Shown here: positions 1 through 9,970 of the stretch, in pieces
How positions within the stretch are numbered: the first letter of the stretch is position 1
Layout: each line of letters begins with the position of its first letter
Assembly: GCF_013093415.1 (NCBI RefSeq)
Contig: NZ_JABFBC010000001.1
Coordinates: 2,108,001-2,172,000, forward strand
Direction: 5' to 3'
Origin: Halovulum dunhuangense
Lineage (GTDB): Bacteria > Pseudomonadota > Alphaproteobacteria > Rhodobacterales > Rhodobacteraceae
DNA: 64,000 bases
Program-made: the position numbers and the translations under genes
Notes under the pieces: generated by a model
The model's database searches: none
Seen by the model: the letters and a program-made list of their open reading frames with translations, nothing else
What the model was told of the DNA's origin: nothing

Positions 1-1
1 C

Positions 2-850
2 GCCGCCTTCGACGATGCGGCGCTGTTCCGCGCGACGCCGACCGTGGGCGTCGAGTTGCGCTGGCCCTTCGCCCGCACGACCGCAGCCGCCACCCATGTG
101 ATCGAACCGATCGCGCAGCTACTCTATTCCGACACGCTGGGCGACGCGGTGCCGAACGAGGACAGCCTCCTGCCCGAATTCGACGAGAACAACCTCTTTG
201 CGCTCAACCGCTTTCCGGGCCGCGACGCGCGCGAGACGGGGCTGCGGCTGAATGCCGGGGTCAGCTACACCCGCTTCGATCCTGCGGGCTGGAACATGGG
301 GCTGACGCTGGGTCGGGTGTTCCGCGACGGCGACGCGACCGAATTCCCGGCCTCGACCGGGTTGCGCGACCGCCGGTCGGACTATGTGGCCGCCGTCTCT
401 CTCGACCTGCCGCCGCGTTTCACCGGGCTTGCGCGCGGGCTGTTCGACGAGGAACTGAGCTTCAGGCGCGCCGATCTGGAACTGGATTACCGCACCCGGC
501 GGTTCGACGCCGACGCGGTCTACACCTTCCTTGCCGCCGATGCGACGAACCCGGTGCTGGGCCCGCAGCCCGAGCGGCAGGAACTTGCGCTCGGCACCCG
601 CTATCTTTTCCACCCGAACTGGGAACTGGAGGCGGAATGGCGCTACGACATCGAGGCCCGCGAAAGCATCGAGGCGCTTGGCGCCCTGACCTATGGCAAC
701 GAATGCATCGAGGCGCGGCTGGAAGTGTCGCGCAACTTCACCTCGGCCAACGACGTGCCGCGCGACACCTCGATCGCCTTCGAGGTGGTGCTGGCGGGCT
801 TTGGTGGGGCATCAAGAGACTGGCCCGCACGGCGCTGCCAAGGTAATTGA
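2..850 (+). CDS. lptD: LPS-assembly protein LptD, C-terminal part (5' end outside window)
   Basis: This is the C-terminal 282 or so residues of the outer-membrane beta-barrel that, with LptE, inserts lipopolysaccharide into the outer leaflet. The frame is open to the left edge, so the true start lies upstream of the window. The visible part has alternating hydrophobic beta-strand patterns, and the segment GLRLNAGVSYTRFDPAGW is characteristic of LptD barrels. A conserved-looking Cys pair (one in GNECIEARLE, one near the C-terminus) may take part in the known LptD disulfides, but I cannot assign pairs. It is followed at once by surA and pdxA-rsmA, the classic lptD-surA-pdxA-rsmA order, which strongly supports the call. 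Confidence 0.9.
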   Translation, partial: AAFDDAALFRATPTVGVELRWPFARTTAAATHVIEPIAQLLYSDTLGDAVPNEDSLLPEFDENNLFALNRFPGRDARETGLRLNAGVSYTRFDPAGWNMGLTLGRVFRDGDATEFPASTGLRDRRSDYVAAVSLDLPPRFTGLARGLFDEELSFRRADLELDYRTRRFDADAVYTFLAADATNPVLGPQPERQELALGTRYLFHPNWELEAEWRYDIEARESIEALGALTYGNECIEARLEVSRNFTSANDVPRDTSIAFEVVLAGFGGASRDWPARRCQGN

Positions 851-855
851 GAGCC

Positions 856-2094
856 ATGACCTTTCTGATCCGACTCATCCTCCCGTCCCTTCTGGTCGCC
901 GCGACCCCGCTGATCGCCCCCGCGCCCCGCGCGCAGGAGGCCGTTGCGCCGGCGATCATGGTCAACGACCTGCCGATCACCGACTACGAGATAGACCAGC
1001 GCGCGCTGCTTCTCGAGGCGCTGGGGGCACCCGGCAACGGGCGCGCGCTGGCCGAAACCCAGCTGATCGACGACCGCATCCGCCGGCACGAGATCGACCG
1101 GCTGGAGATCGAGGTCACGGCAGAGGAACTCGACGCGGGCCTGCGCGAATTCGCCGAACGCCGGCAGCTTGACGTGGGCCAGCTTCTGGCCGCCCTCGAC
1201 GAGCGTGGCATCGCCGAGGAAACGATGCTCGCCTTTGTCGAGCCGTCGCTTGGCTGGCGCAAGCTGGTGCAGGGCCGTTTCGCGGGCCAGGCGCGGCCCA
1301 CCGATCAGGACATCGAGACGGCGCTGGCCTTTGCCAGCCGCCAGACCGACGAACGGCTGCTGTTGCAGGAAATCGCCATCTCGATCGAGGAATACGGCCC
1401 CGAGGAAGCCGCCCGCCTCGGCGCCGAACTCTCGCGCAGCCTGAACCGCGGCGGCAATTTCGATGCGGCCGTCGCGCGTTATTCCCGCGCCCCCTCGGCC
1501 CGGAACGGCGGGCGGCTCGACTGGGTGTCGGCGGGCGACCTGCCGCCCCCCATCGCGATCCAGCTTCTGGCGCTGATGCCGGGAGAGGTCAGCGCGCCGA
1601 TCCCGCTGGGTCAGGGCATTTCCATCTTCCGGTTGCGCGACATCGAGATCCGCGAGCGCCCCGCCCCCGAGCAGAGCGCCGACACCGTGGTCTATTACGA
1701 GCTGATCCAGCCGCTGGCCGCCGACGCCCCCGACGCGGCGGTGCTGGAGGCACGGGCGCTTGCGCGCGACATCCGCCAGCGTACGCGGCTCTGTACCGAT
1801 CTCGATGGGCAGCTGCCCGATTTCGGCGCCGGCAGCGGCCGCAGCGCGCCCACCCCGATCGCCAGCCTGCCGCCGCGGCTTGCCCAGCCGATCGCGAACA
1901 TGGCGCCGGGCGACATGGAGATCCTGCGCGACGATCGCGGCGTCGTGCTGCTGATGCTGTGCGAGCGCAGCGGCGAGGCGACCCCCGAAGAGCGCGAGGC
2001 GCTGCGCAACCAGCTTTTCAACCAGCGCCTCAGCGCGCTGGCGCAGAACTACCTGGAGGATCTGCGCGGCGACGCCGTGATCGTCGAGAAATGA
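856..2094 (+). CDS. surA: SurA-like periplasmic peptidylprolyl isomerase/chaperone
   Basis: Periplasmic chaperone that escorts outer-membrane proteins and proline-isomerises them. The N-terminus is a signal peptide (MTFLIRLILPSLLVAATPL, cleaved near APRAQE). A SurA N-terminal helical domain follows, then a parvulin PpiC domain at about residues 165-275 (GRLDWVSAGDLPP and QGISIFRLRDI are typical). I see only one clear parvulin domain, unlike the two of E. coli SurA, which is common in Rhodobacterales. An in-frame TTG at 847 overlaps the lptD stop, but the ATG at 856 begins directly with the signal peptide and is preferred. Its stop overlaps the pdxA start (ATGA), so translation is probably coupled. 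Confidence 0.85.
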   Translation: MTFLIRLILPSLLVAATPLIAPAPRAQEAVAPAIMVNDLPITDYEIDQRALLLEALGAPGNGRALAETQLIDDRIRRHEIDRLEIEVTAEELDAGLREFAERRQLDVGQLLAALDERGIAEETMLAFVEPSLGWRKLVQGRFAGQARPTDQDIETALAFASRQTDERLLLQEIAISIEEYGPEEAARLGAELSRSLNRGGNFDAAVARYSRAPSARNGGRLDWVSAGDLPPPIAIQLLALMPGEVSAPIPLGQGISIFRLRDIEIRERPAPEQSADTVVYYELIQPLAADAPDAAVLEARALARDIRQRTRLCTDLDGQLPDFGAGSGRSAPTPIASLPPRLAQPIANMAPGDMEILRDDRGVVLLMLCERSGEATPEEREALRNQLFNQRLSALAQNYLEDLRGDAVIVEK

Positions 2095-3065
2095 TCCCGC
2101 CCGTCGCGCTGACGATGGGCGATCCGTCCGGGATCGGGCCGGAAATAACGTGCAAGGCCTGGGAAAGGCTACGGGGCGGACAGCCGTTCTTCGTGATCGG
2201 GGACGCGGAGCTTTACACCGGCTGCCCCGCCGAACGGATCGCGACCCCCGAGGACGCCGCCGCGGTGATGCCCCGGGCGCTTCCGGTGCTTGATCTGCCG
2301 CTGGCCGCGCCCGCCCTGCCGGGACGCGCGCAGCCCGAGAACGCCGCCGCCACCATCGAAAGCATCGACCGCGCCGTGGCTTTCGCGCAGGCGGGGCGCG
2401 CGCTGGGCGTGGTGACGAACCCGATCACCAAGAAGATCCTTGTGGATGGCGCGGGCTTCGCGCATCCCGGCCATACCGAATACCTGGCGGCCCTGGGTGG
2501 TGTGTCACGCTCGGTGATGATGCTGGCAGCCCCCGAATTGCGTGTGGTGCCCGCGACCATCCACATCGCGCTCAGCGACGTGCCGGCGGCGCTGACCGCC
2601 CCCCTGCTGCGCGAGACGCTGGAAATCCTGCACGACGCGCTGATCCGGGATTTCGGCATCCCCGCGCCGCGCATCGCCGTGGCGGGGCTCAACCCCCATG
2701 CCGGCGAGGGGGGCATGATGGGCACCGAGGAGACGACGCTGATCACCCCGCTGCTCGAGGCGCTGCGCGCCACGGGCATGGACCTGCGCGGCCCCTTGCC
2801 CGCCGACACCATGTTCCACGCCGCCGCCCGCGCGCGCTATGACGCGGCGCTGTGCATGTATCACGACCAGGCGCTTATCCCGATCAAGACGCTGAACTTC
2901 TCGGGCGGGGTCAATGTCACGCTCGGTCTGCCCTTCATCCGCACCTCGCCCGATCACGGCACCGCCCATGACATCGCGGGGCGGGGCATGGCAGATCCCG
3001 ACAGCCTGATCGCCGCGATCGGCCTGGCGTCGGAGCTGGGCCAGCGCAGGCGCGCGGCCCGATGA
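2091..3065 (+). CDS. pdxA: 4-hydroxythreonine-4-phosphate dehydrogenase PdxA
   Basis: Oxidises 4-phosphohydroxy-L-threonine in the DXP-dependent pyridoxal 5'-phosphate pathway, using NAD(P) and a divalent metal. The protein is 324 residues, the usual length. The start [12 protein letters not shown], the segment NPITKKIL, the metal-binding [14 protein letters not shown] and the C-terminal [12 protein letters not shown] are all PdxA signatures. The open frame extends upstream to 1959, but the ATG at 2091 overlaps the surA stop codon and gives the normal N-terminus. The rsmA start overlaps its stop by 4 bases. A pyridoxal kinase gene lies elsewhere in the window (29639-30454), so both de novo and salvage steps are present. 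Confidence 0.96.
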   Translation: MIPPVALTMGDPSGIGPEITCKAWERLRGGQPFFVIGDAELYTGCPAERIATPEDAAAVMPRALPVLDLPLAAPALPGRAQPENAAATIESIDRAVAFAQAGRALGVVTNPITKKILVDGAGFAHPGHTEYLAALGGVSRSVMMLAAPELRVVPATIHIALSDVPAALTAPLLRETLEILHDALIRDFGIPAPRIAVAGLNPHAGEGGMMGTEETTLITPLLEALRATGMDLRGPLPADTMFHAAARARYDAALCMYHDQALIPIKTLNFSGGVNVTLGLPFIRTSPDHGTAHDIAGRGMADPDSLIAAIGLASELGQRRRAAR

Positions 3066-3898
3066 GCACCGCCGAGGACCGGCTGCCGCCGCTGCGCGAT
3101 GTGATCGCGACGCATGGGTTGAGCGCGCGCAAGTCGCTGGGGCAGAACTTCCTTCTGGATCTGAACATCACCCGCAAGATCGCGCGCCGCGCCGGCGACC
3201 TGAGCGCCTGCGACGTGCTGGAGGTGGGCCCCGGCCCCGGCGGGCTGACCCGCGCCCTGCTGATGGAAGGCGCGCGCCGGGTCGTCGCGATCGAGCGTGA
3301 CGCCCGCTGCCTGCCCGCGCTGGCGCAGATCGCAGAGGCCTATCCGGGGCGGCTGGAGGTGATCGAGGGCGACGCGCTGGAGGTGGACGCGCTGGCGCAT
3401 CTGCAAGGCCCGGTGCGGATCGTGGCGAACCTGCCCTACAATGTCGGCACCGAACTTCTGGTGCGCTGGATGACGCCCGAGAGCTGGCCGCCCTACTGGA
3501 CCTCGCTCACGCTGATGTTCCAGCGCGAGGTGGCCGAGCGCATCGTGGCGCAGCCGGGCTCGAAGGCGTATGGACGGCTGGCCATCCTGTGCCAGTGGCG
3601 CGCAGAGCCGCGCATCGCCTTCGACCTGCCGCCGCAGGCCTTTACCCCGCCGCCCAAGGTGACATCGTCGGTGGTGCATGTCGAACGGCTGGACGGGCCG
3701 CGCCATCCGGCCGATCCGGCGCGGCTGGAGCGGGTGGTGGCGCATGCCTTCGGGCAGCGGCGCAAGATGCTGCGCCAGTCGCTGAAGGCGCTGGCACCCG
3801 ATATCGTGGAGCAGCTGACCGCCATCGGCATAGACCCCACGGCCCGCGCCGAGACGCTGGACCTTGAAGCCTTCTGCCGGATCGCCCGGGCGCTCTGA
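3062..3898 (+). CDS. rsmA: 16S rRNA (adenine1518-N6/adenine1519-N6)-dimethyltransferase
   Basis: Dimethylates two adjacent adenines in helix 45 of 16S rRNA late in 30S assembly. The protein is 278 residues. It has the family N-terminus [18 protein letters not shown], the SAM-binding motif [16 protein letters not shown], and the NLPYN motif of N6-adenine methyltransferases at about residue 123. It is last in the surA-pdxA-rsmA chain, overlapping pdxA by 4 bases. It ends 15 bp from the convergent DUF4167 gene. Confidence 0.97.
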   Translation: MSTAEDRLPPLRDVIATHGLSARKSLGQNFLLDLNITRKIARRAGDLSACDVLEVGPGPGGLTRALLMEGARRVVAIERDARCLPALAQIAEAYPGRLEVIEGDALEVDALAHLQGPVRIVANLPYNVGTELLVRWMTPESWPPYWTSLTLMFQREVAERIVAQPGSKAYGRLAILCQWRAEPRIAFDLPPQAFTPPPKVTSSVVHVERLDGPRHPADPARLERVVAHAFGQRRKMLRQSLKALAPDIVEQLTAIGIDPTARAETLDLEAFCRIARAL

Positions 3899-3907
3899 GC
3901 GCGCCCG
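3887..3907. terminator. possible hairpin between convergent rsmA and the DUF4167 gene
   Basis: CGGGCGC (3887-3893) pairs with GCGCCCG (3901-3907) across a 7-base loop that includes the rsmA stop codon. There is no T-tract on either side, so this is a weak call resting on position between convergent genes. Confidence 0.3.
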
Positions 3908-3913
3908 AGGCCG

Positions 3914-4573
3914 TTACTGGATGGGCGTCGTGACCGTGTCGCCCGATGCGGGCTGATCTTCGGCGGTCTTTGCCGACCGCCGCGGCCGGCCGCGGGGCTT
4001 GCGCGGTGCCGGCGGCGTCTCTTCGGCGCTGGCCCGGCTTTCCGGCGTGTCGACAAGGCCGCTGTCGGGCTCTGCGTCGAGAACCTCGGCAGCTTGCGGC
4101 GCCTCGGGCCGGGACTGGCGCTCGGGCCGGTCTTCCCCGCGACGGGGACGGTTGTCCTGCCGGGGGGCCTGCTCCTGCGAGACCTGGCGCTCGGAACGCT
4201 CGTTGCGGTCCTCGTCCTGGTCCTGATCGTCGCCGTCCTGCTGGTCCGAGCCGTCCTGCCCGTTCGCATGACCGTTCTGGGGGCGGTTGCGCTGGTCCTG
4301 CGCCTGGCGCTCGGCCTGCTCGCGCATGGCCTCGTTCAGCATCCGCAGGTAGTGCTCTGCATGCTGCTGGAAGTTCTCGGCCGCCACACGATCGTTCGAG
4401 AGTTGCGCATCACGCGCAAGCGCCTGGTACTTCTCGATGATCTGCGCCGGCGTGCCGCGCACCCGGCCCTCGGGGCCGGCACTGTCGAACACACGGTTGA
4501 CGATGTTGCCGACGGTGCTGCGGCCACGATTGCTGCTCTTGTTGCGCGAGCGCGATTTGTTGGAGGATCTCAT
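3914..4573 (-). CDS. DUF4167 domain-containing protein
   Basis: A 219-residue protein of unknown function conserved in Alphaproteobacteria. The N-terminus is very basic and Ser/Asn/Arg-rich (MRSSNKSRSRNKSSNRGRS). The DUF4167 core covers about residues 20-95 (VFDSAGPEGRVRGT, then a helical segment ending HAEHYLRMLNEAM). The rest is a disordered charged tail rich in Asp, Gln, Arg and Pro. The frame is open to 4681, but the ATG at 4573 begins the family's normal basic N-terminus. The basic N-terminus followed by an acidic tail suggests nucleic-acid or ribosome association, which is only inference. It lies downstream of prfA-prmC on the same strand, a common alphaproteobacterial arrangement. Confidence 0.85.
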   Translation of the reverse strand: MRSSNKSRSRNKSSNRGRSTVGNIVNRVFDSAGPEGRVRGTPAQIIEKYQALARDAQLSNDRVAAENFQQHAEHYLRMLNEAMREQAERQAQDQRNRPQNGHANGQDGSDQQDGDDQDQDEDRNERSERQVSQEQAPRQDNRPRRGEDRPERQSRPEAPQAAEVLDAEPDSGLVDTPESRASAEETPPAPRKPRGRPRRSAKTAEDQPASGDTVTTPIQ

Positions 4574-4765
4574 AAGGTCCGCTTGTTTGTTTTTTCGGGT
4601 TCCAGAGGGAGGTCCGTGACGCGCGTCCAGACCCGCGGGTCCGTCGATCTTTCCCGATCCGGCATGTATTCCTGACCCCACAGACGCGCTGGCTAGGGTA
4701 ACAGGCCCCTCTACCTATACAAAGCGACCGACAAAACACAAGCGCAATCTGCCTCGTGCGGCGGA

Positions 4766-5632
4766 TCAACGGGATCGGCGCAACTCCAGCACGCGATCAC
4801 GCCCTGCAAGGTCGGGATGCAGCACCGTCCCCTGCCAGCCGGCCCTGGCGAATATCGCCCGGATCGCGGCCCCCTGCCCGGCACCGAACTCAAGCAGCAC
4901 GCGCCCGCCGGGGGCCAGATGCTTGCCAAGCCCGGCCGCGATGGCGCGGTAGGGGCCAAGCCCGTCCCCGCCCGGCGTCAGCGCAAGATGCGGTTCCCAT
5001 TCGCGCACGTCGGCATCGAGCGAGGCGATGTCGGCCGCGGGGATATAGGGCGGGTTGGACACGATCAGGTCGAACACCCCCTCGACGCCGTTGAACCAGT
5101 CGCTTTCGACCAGGGTGAGCCGTTCGTCCACGCCCAGCCGCGCGGCATTGCGCGCGGCCACGGCCAGCGCCGCGGGGCTGATGTCGGTGGCGACCGCCCG
5201 CGCCTCGCGCCATTCGGAAAGCAGGGTCAACGCCAGGATGCCGGTGCCGGTGCCAAGATCGAGGATGCGCCCCGCCGGCAGATCCGACAGCGCCAGCGCG
5301 ACGATCTCTTCGGTTTCGGGGCGCGGGTCGAGAACGTCGGCCGTCACCTCGAAATCGCGGCCCCAGAATTCGCGCCGTCCGATGATCTGCGCGACGGGCC
5401 GTCGCGCGATGCGCTGCGCGAGCGCCAGGTCGAGCGCCGCGCTTGTCTCGGACCGCATCGCCATCTCGGCCCGCAGCACCAGCGCGTCGGGGGCAATCCC
5501 CGCGGCATGGGCCAGAAGCGCGCGCGCATCGCGGGCGGCGCCTGGAATGCCGGCCTCGGCCAGGGCGCGGGTCGCGCGGCGCTGCGCCTCGGCATGGGTT
5601 TCGGCCTGGGTTTCGGGGGCGGCTTCGGTCAT
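4766..5632 (-). CDS. prmC: peptide chain release factor N5-glutamine methyltransferase PrmC
   Basis: Methylates the glutamine of the GGQ motif in release factors 1 and 2. The protein is 288 residues. An N-terminal helical RF-binding domain is followed by a Rossmann methyltransferase domain with [16 protein letters not shown] as the SAM loop and the catalytic NPPY motif (VSNPPYIP). Its start overlaps the end of prfA, its substrate, by 4 bases, so the pair is an operon. The first 15 or so residues are a Glu/Ala/Thr-rich extension. Confidence 0.95.
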   Translation of the reverse strand: MTEAAPETQAETHAEAQRRATRALAEAGIPGAARDARALLAHAAGIAPDALVLRAEMAMRSETSAALDLALAQRIARRPVAQIIGRREFWGRDFEVTADVLDPRPETEEIVALALSDLPAGRILDLGTGTGILALTLLSEWREARAVATDISPAALAVAARNAARLGVDERLTLVESDWFNGVEGVFDLIVSNPPYIPAADIASLDADVREWEPHLALTPGGDGLGPYRAIAAGLGKHLAPGGRVLLEFGAGQGAAIRAIFARAGWQGTVLHPDLAGRDRVLELRRSR

Positions 5633-6684
5633 GGCTCCAGCTCTGCCAGCCGCGCGGCCTGGTCGGCCGCGATCAGCGCGTCGATCACCTCGTCCAGATC
5701 GCCTTGCATCACCTGGTCCAGCTTGTAAAGGGTCAGGTTGATCCGGTGATCGGTCAGGCGCCCCTGGGGGAAGTTGTAGGTGCGGATCCGTTCGGACCGG
5801 TCGCCCGAGCCGACCTGCCCCTTGCGCTCCGCCGCCCGGGCCTCGGCCGCCTTGCGCCGTTCCAGGTCGTAAAGCCGGGCGCGCAGCACCTCCATCGCGC
5901 GGGCGCGGTTGGTGTGCTGGGACTTCTCGGAACTCGTGACCACGATGCCCGTGGGCAGATGCGTGATGCGCACCGCGCTGTCGGTGGTGTTCACATGCTG
6001 CCCGCCCGCCCCCGAGGCGCGCATCGTGTCGATGCGGATGTCGCTGGCGGGAATGTCGATATCGACCTCCTGTGCCTCGGGCAGGACGGCCACGGTCGCG
6101 GCCGATGTGTGGATGCGCCCGCCGGATTCGGTGACCGGAACGCGCTGCACCCGGTGCACGCCGCTTTCGAATTTCAGCCGCTGGAACACGCCGTCGCCCT
6201 TTACGCTGGCGATGAATTCCTTGAGCCCGCCCAGCTCGGTCTCGCTTTCCTCCAGCACCTCGAGCCGCCAGCCGTGACGTTCGGCCAGGCGCTGGTACAT
6301 GCGCCGCAGATCGGCGGCGAAAAGGGCTGCCTCGTCGCCGCCGGTCCCCGCGCGGATTTCCAGGATGGCAGGTCGCGCATCGGCCGCGTCGCGCGGCAGC
6401 AGTGCCAGCCGCACCGCCTGTTCCTGCCCGGGCAGGGCGGCATGCAGCGTCTCCAGCTCCTCGGCGGCCATGGCGCGCAGTTCGGGATCCGCGAGAAGCG
6501 CCTCCGCCTCGGCGATCTGGCGGGTCAGGTCACGCCAGCCGGAGATGGTTTCCACCACCGGCTTCAGCTCGGCATATTCGCGCGACAGCTCTGCCAGACG
6601 CGCCGGTTCCAGCCCGCGCGAGAGTTCCGCCTCCAGATATTCGAAGCGGCGCTGGATATGCTCTAGGGTTTCGCTCGGGATCAT
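5629..6684 (-). CDS. prfA: peptide chain release factor 1
   Basis: Recognises UAA and UAG stop codons and triggers peptide release. The protein is 351 residues from the ATG at 6684; an in-frame start further up (6720) would add 12 non-conserved residues. The GGQ loop is present ([17 protein letters not shown]). The Arg-rich domain after it and the C-terminal RVTDH-like segment ([15 protein letters not shown], seen as the protein's QGRLTDHRI) are standard. It is followed by the overlapping prmC gene. Confidence 0.96.
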   Translation of the reverse strand: MIPSETLEHIQRRFEYLEAELSRGLEPARLAELSREYAELKPVVETISGWRDLTRQIAEAEALLADPELRAMAAEELETLHAALPGQEQAVRLALLPRDAADARPAILEIRAGTGGDEAALFAADLRRMYQRLAERHGWRLEVLEESETELGGLKEFIASVKGDGVFQRLKFESGVHRVQRVPVTESGGRIHTSAATVAVLPEAQEVDIDIPASDIRIDTMRASGAGGQHVNTTDSAVRITHLPTGIVVTSSEKSQHTNRARAMEVLRARLYDLERRKAAEARAAERKGQVGSGDRSERIRTYNFPQGRLTDHRINLTLYKLDQVMQGDLDEVIDALIAADQAARLAELEP

Positions 6685-6738
6685 GCTGTTCCCCGTCCGC
6701 CCCCTGGGGCGGCCGTCCACGGCGAGATGCGCCGCACT

Positions 6739-7338
6739 CTAGCGTTCGAAGGACTGGAGCGCGCCGAGCCAGGCGTTCACGCGCGCCTCGTTCACACCCA
6801 TGTCGCCGTAACCGAAACGCGAGCGGGAATAGATCGCAATGGTCGCGCCGGGCGCGCCGGCGGCGGTCTGCGACACGGCATCCTGCGTCCCCACCGGCGC
6901 GTCCCCGGCCGCGTCTTCCGCAGGGGCCGACGCCTCGGGCGCCGGGTCTTCGGCCGGCGCAGGCTGTTCGAGATCGTAGAAACGGACAGAGATGTAGTCG
7001 GGCATCGACAGCATCTCGGTGCGCTGGACATAGGTCATCCAGCCTTCCTCGACCACGCCCGCGACACGCTCTACCCGCGGCTGGGCCATCACGAAGGCAT
7101 CGAAGGCCTGCGCCAGCGTCTGGGCGTCGGCATCGTAGATCGGCGCCTCGCGGGCCACGGTGAACTCGGTGAACTCGCTGGGCGCCACCCGGTAGGAATT
7201 CGGCGTCTCGGACGGCGGCACGGTCAGGGGATCGACATGCCAGACATCGGGGTCATGGCTGACCGTGCGCACTGCGACCATCACATAGGCCCCTGCCCCC
7301 AGAAGCAGAAGAACGACAATGGCAAGCATGAAACGCAT
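6739..7338 (-). CDS. DUF1499 domain-containing membrane-anchored protein
   Basis: A 199-residue protein of unknown function. It has one N-terminal membrane anchor (residues 3-24, FMLAIVVLLLLGAGAYVMVA) and then a soluble domain. The C-terminal pattern SRSRFGYGDMGVNEARVNAWL matches the DUF1499 family, but it is interrupted by a Pro/Ala/Glu-rich low-complexity insert at about residues 125-160. The start codon overlaps the ispG stop by one base, so it is translated from the rodZ-ispG transcript. No enzymatic residues can be assigned. Confidence 0.7.
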   Translation of the reverse strand: MRFMLAIVVLLLLGAGAYVMVAVRTVSHDPDVWHVDPLTVPPSETPNSYRVAPSEFTEFTVAREAPIYDADAQTLAQAFDAFVMAQPRVERVAGVVEEGWMTYVQRTEMLSMPDYISVRFYDLEQPAPAEDPAPEASAPAEDAAGDAPVGTQDAVSQTAAGAPGATIAIYSRSRFGYGDMGVNEARVNAWLGALQSFER

Positions 7339-8477
7339 CAGGTCTTTTCCGTTTCCAGCGCGGGTTCCGCGGAAGACGCCTCGATTTCTTCGGCCTTCTT
7401 TTCGACAAGTGCGACGATATGCTCGATCATCTTGTCATTGTCCAGACGATGGTCCTGCTTGCCGGCCAGGTAGACCATGCCGTGCCCTGCCCCGCCGCCG
7501 GTGAAGCCGACATCGGTCATCAGCGCCTCGCCGGGGCCGTTCACCACGCAGCCGATGATCGACAGGCTCATCGGCGTCTTGATGTGTTCGAGCCGGCGCT
7601 CCAGCGCCTCGACCGTCTTGATGACGTCGAAGCCCTGCCGCGCGCAGGACGGGCAGGAGATGATGTTGACGCCGCGATGGCGCAGGCCCATTGCCTTGAG
7701 GATCTCGAAGCCGACCTTCACCTCCTGCACGGGATCGGCGGACAGGCTGACGCGCAGCGTGTCGCCGATGCCCATCCACAGCAGGTTGCCAAGCCCGATC
7801 GCCGACTTGATCGTGCCCGACACAAGCCCGCCGGCTTCGGTGATGCCCAGGTGGATCGGCGCGTCGGTCGCATCCGCAAGGCCCTGGTAGGCGGCGGCGG
7901 CAAGGAACACGTCCGATGCCTTGGCCGAGATCTTGAACTCGAAGAAGTCGTTGTCCTCGAGGATGCGGATATGGCGCAGCCCGCTCTCGACCATCGCCTC
8001 GGGGCATGGCTCGCCGTATTTTTCCAGCAGGTCCTTTTCCAGGCTGCCGGCATTGACGCCGATCCGCATCGAGCAGCCGTTGTCCTTTGCGGCGCGGATC
8101 ACCTCGCGCACCCGTTCCTCGGTGCCGATATTGCCGGGGTTGATCCGCAGGCAGGCGGCGCCCGCCTCGGCCGCCTCGATCCCGCGGCGGTAGTGGAAAT
8201 GGATGTCCGCCACGATGGGAACCGGGCTTTCGCGCACGATCTCCTTCAGCGCCCTGGTCGACGCCTCGTCGGGGCAGGACACGCGCACGATGTCGGCGCC
8301 CGCCTCGGCGCAGGCCAGGACCTGCGCCACGGTCGCCTTGACGTCGTGGGTCAGGGTGTTGGTCATGGTCTGGACACTGATCGGTGCGTCGCCACCGACC
8401 TCGACCGCGCCCACGCGGATCTTGCGGCTCTTGCGGCGGTAGATGTTGCGCCAGGGGCGGACATGGTTGTGCGACAT
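7338..8477 (-). CDS. ispG: 4-hydroxy-3-methylbut-2-en-1-yl diphosphate synthase (flavodoxin) IspG
   Basis: A 4Fe-4S enzyme of the MEP isoprenoid pathway that converts ME-cPP to HMBPP. The protein is 379 residues. The TIM-barrel half contains [13 protein letters not shown] and [17 protein letters not shown]. The cluster-binding half has [15 protein letters not shown] and [10 protein letters not shown], which supply the Cys ligands. It follows the RodZ-like gene at 68 bp on the same strand, an order seen in many alphaproteobacteria, and overlaps the downstream DUF1499 gene. Confidence 0.97.
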   Translation of the reverse strand: MSHNHVRPWRNIYRRKSRKIRVGAVEVGGDAPISVQTMTNTLTHDVKATVAQVLACAEAGADIVRVSCPDEASTRALKEIVRESPVPIVADIHFHYRRGIEAAEAGAACLRINPGNIGTEERVREVIRAAKDNGCSMRIGVNAGSLEKDLLEKYGEPCPEAMVESGLRHIRILEDNDFFEFKISAKASDVFLAAAAYQGLADATDAPIHLGITEAGGLVSGTIKSAIGLGNLLWMGIGDTLRVSLSADPVQEVKVGFEILKAMGLRHRGVNIISCPSCARQGFDVIKTVEALERRLEHIKTPMSLSIIGCVVNGPGEALMTDVGFTGGGAGHGMVYLAGKQDHRLDNDKMIEHIVALVEKKAEEIEASSAEPALETEKT

Positions 8478-8545
8478 GGTGCGACCGGAAATCCTGATGT
8501 TACAGGGCTGTGATAACGAAGCCCCGCCGGCTTGTCACGCCGTGG

Positions 8546-9736
8546 CTACTCGGCGGGCAGCGCAAGGGCGCTGAGCGTGGCCTGGATGACCTCGGGCACT
8601 TCGGTCACCTCGGCATAGGCGGTGCGGATATCGTCGGGCAGAAGCGAGACATCCTTGGCGACCGAGGTCGCGTTGCCCAGCGGACCGAAGGCGCGGTCGT
8701 TTACCAGCAGGTAGACCGACCCGGAATTCCCCGCGCGCAGCAGCGGCGCCTCGGCGTCCTGCGGCAGGGTATAGGTCTCTCCCGGCTCGAGGATCTTTTC
8801 GAACAGGACCGTGCCTGACGAAAGATACACGCGGATCCAGGCGGGTTGGCGGGCGGTGACGTTCACCACCGGCACGCCGGCGGGCTCGCGCACCTGCGGC
8901 TCGTCCTCCTGCACCGCGGCAAGCAGGGCCGGATCGATCGCCAGCATCTCGGGCTGGCGCACGGGCGCGAACAGGGCGGACTGGGCCGGATCGATCTCGA
9001 TGATGGGGCCGTCGCGGCTTTCGACGACCGGCACGTCCAGTTCCCTCGGCTGGTAGAGCCGCGCAAGATCCATGCCGGGGGCCGCGGCGGGCACCGCGGT
9101 CGGCTCTGGCTGGGCCAGAAGCTCGATCTCCTCGCCGAAGCCGGTGCCGACGCCGCCGATCTCGAACAGGGCGTCGGGACGCTGCTCGACCGGAGCGATG
9201 GTCACGCGCTGGATGTTCTCGAGAACCCGGTAGCCGCCATACCCGACGCCGCCGGTCAGGGCCAGCAGCACCGCGAGCGACCCCACCGCCGACAGCGACA
9301 TCCGTTCCCAGAAGGCGGGGGCAAGGTCGGCGGCCGGACGTTGCACGGGGCGCAGCAGCGGATCGTCGTCCTTCAGCCGCAGCGGGCCCGAGGCGACGAT
9401 GCGCCCACCCGAGGGCGCCTTGCTGGTCTGCATGCCGGCGTTCACGCCGTCGAAACCACTTTCGCGGCAGAACCGGCGATACACCTCGTCGGGATCGAGT
9501 TTCAGGTAGCGGGCGTAGGAGCGGACATACCCGGCAACGAAGCCGAGATTGGGGAACACGGCCAGGTCGCAATTCTCGATCGCGGCGATATAGGACGCGC
9601 GAATCCGCAGATCGCGCTGCACCTCGAGAAGGGACTTGCCCAAGGTGGCCCGCTCGCCGCGCAGATGATCGCCGAGCCTGACCTCGTAAGCGTCAAACCC
9701 GCGCAGATCCGCGTCCTCGTCGTAAGGTCTGCCCAT
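8546..9736 (-). CDS. RodZ-like helix-turn-helix membrane protein (DUF4115)
   Basis: A 396-residue protein with the RodZ layout. A cytoplasmic HTH domain sits at about residues 20-90 (LGKSLLEVQRDLRIRASYIAAIE and GYVRSYARYLKLD are hallmarks). A single transmembrane segment lies near residues 145-168, then a long periplasmic linker rich in Pro/Glu/Val, then a C-terminal beta domain with DUF4115 features (ARQPAWIRVYL, then GETYTLPQDAEAPLL). RodZ links MreB to the cell-wall elongation machinery. The linker has no obvious repeat. The gene heads an operon with ispG and is divergent from the DUF1295 gene. Confidence 0.85.
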   Translation of the reverse strand: MGRPYDEDADLRGFDAYEVRLGDHLRGERATLGKSLLEVQRDLRIRASYIAAIENCDLAVFPNLGFVAGYVRSYARYLKLDPDEVYRRFCRESGFDGVNAGMQTSKAPSGGRIVASGPLRLKDDDPLLRPVQRPAADLAPAFWERMSLSAVGSLAVLLALTGGVGYGGYRVLENIQRVTIAPVEQRPDALFEIGGVGTGFGEEIELLAQPEPTAVPAAAPGMDLARLYQPRELDVPVVESRDGPIIEIDPAQSALFAPVRQPEMLAIDPALLAAVQEDEPQVREPAGVPVVNVTARQPAWIRVYLSSGTVLFEKILEPGETYTLPQDAEAPLLRAGNSGSVYLLVNDRAFGPLGNATSVAKDVSLLPDDIRTAYAEVTEVPEVIQATLSALALPAE

Positions 9737-9970
9737 CAGTCCGAACGTCGCCCCTTTCGATGCCTCATGCCGGACGCCGAATCGTATGCCCTGCCACTCA
9801 TTATTTTTTCACAAAGATACCATGTTATCGCCACCCTGTGCACCGGCATGTTCGGCCACGCGGATTTGCGCGGATTGCGGCCCCGGGCGAAAATTCGTCC
9901 CCTGCCCGCGCCCCTGACACATCCAAACCGGCGCCCCGCCCGTATCATGTTCAACGAGCAGGAGTCACGG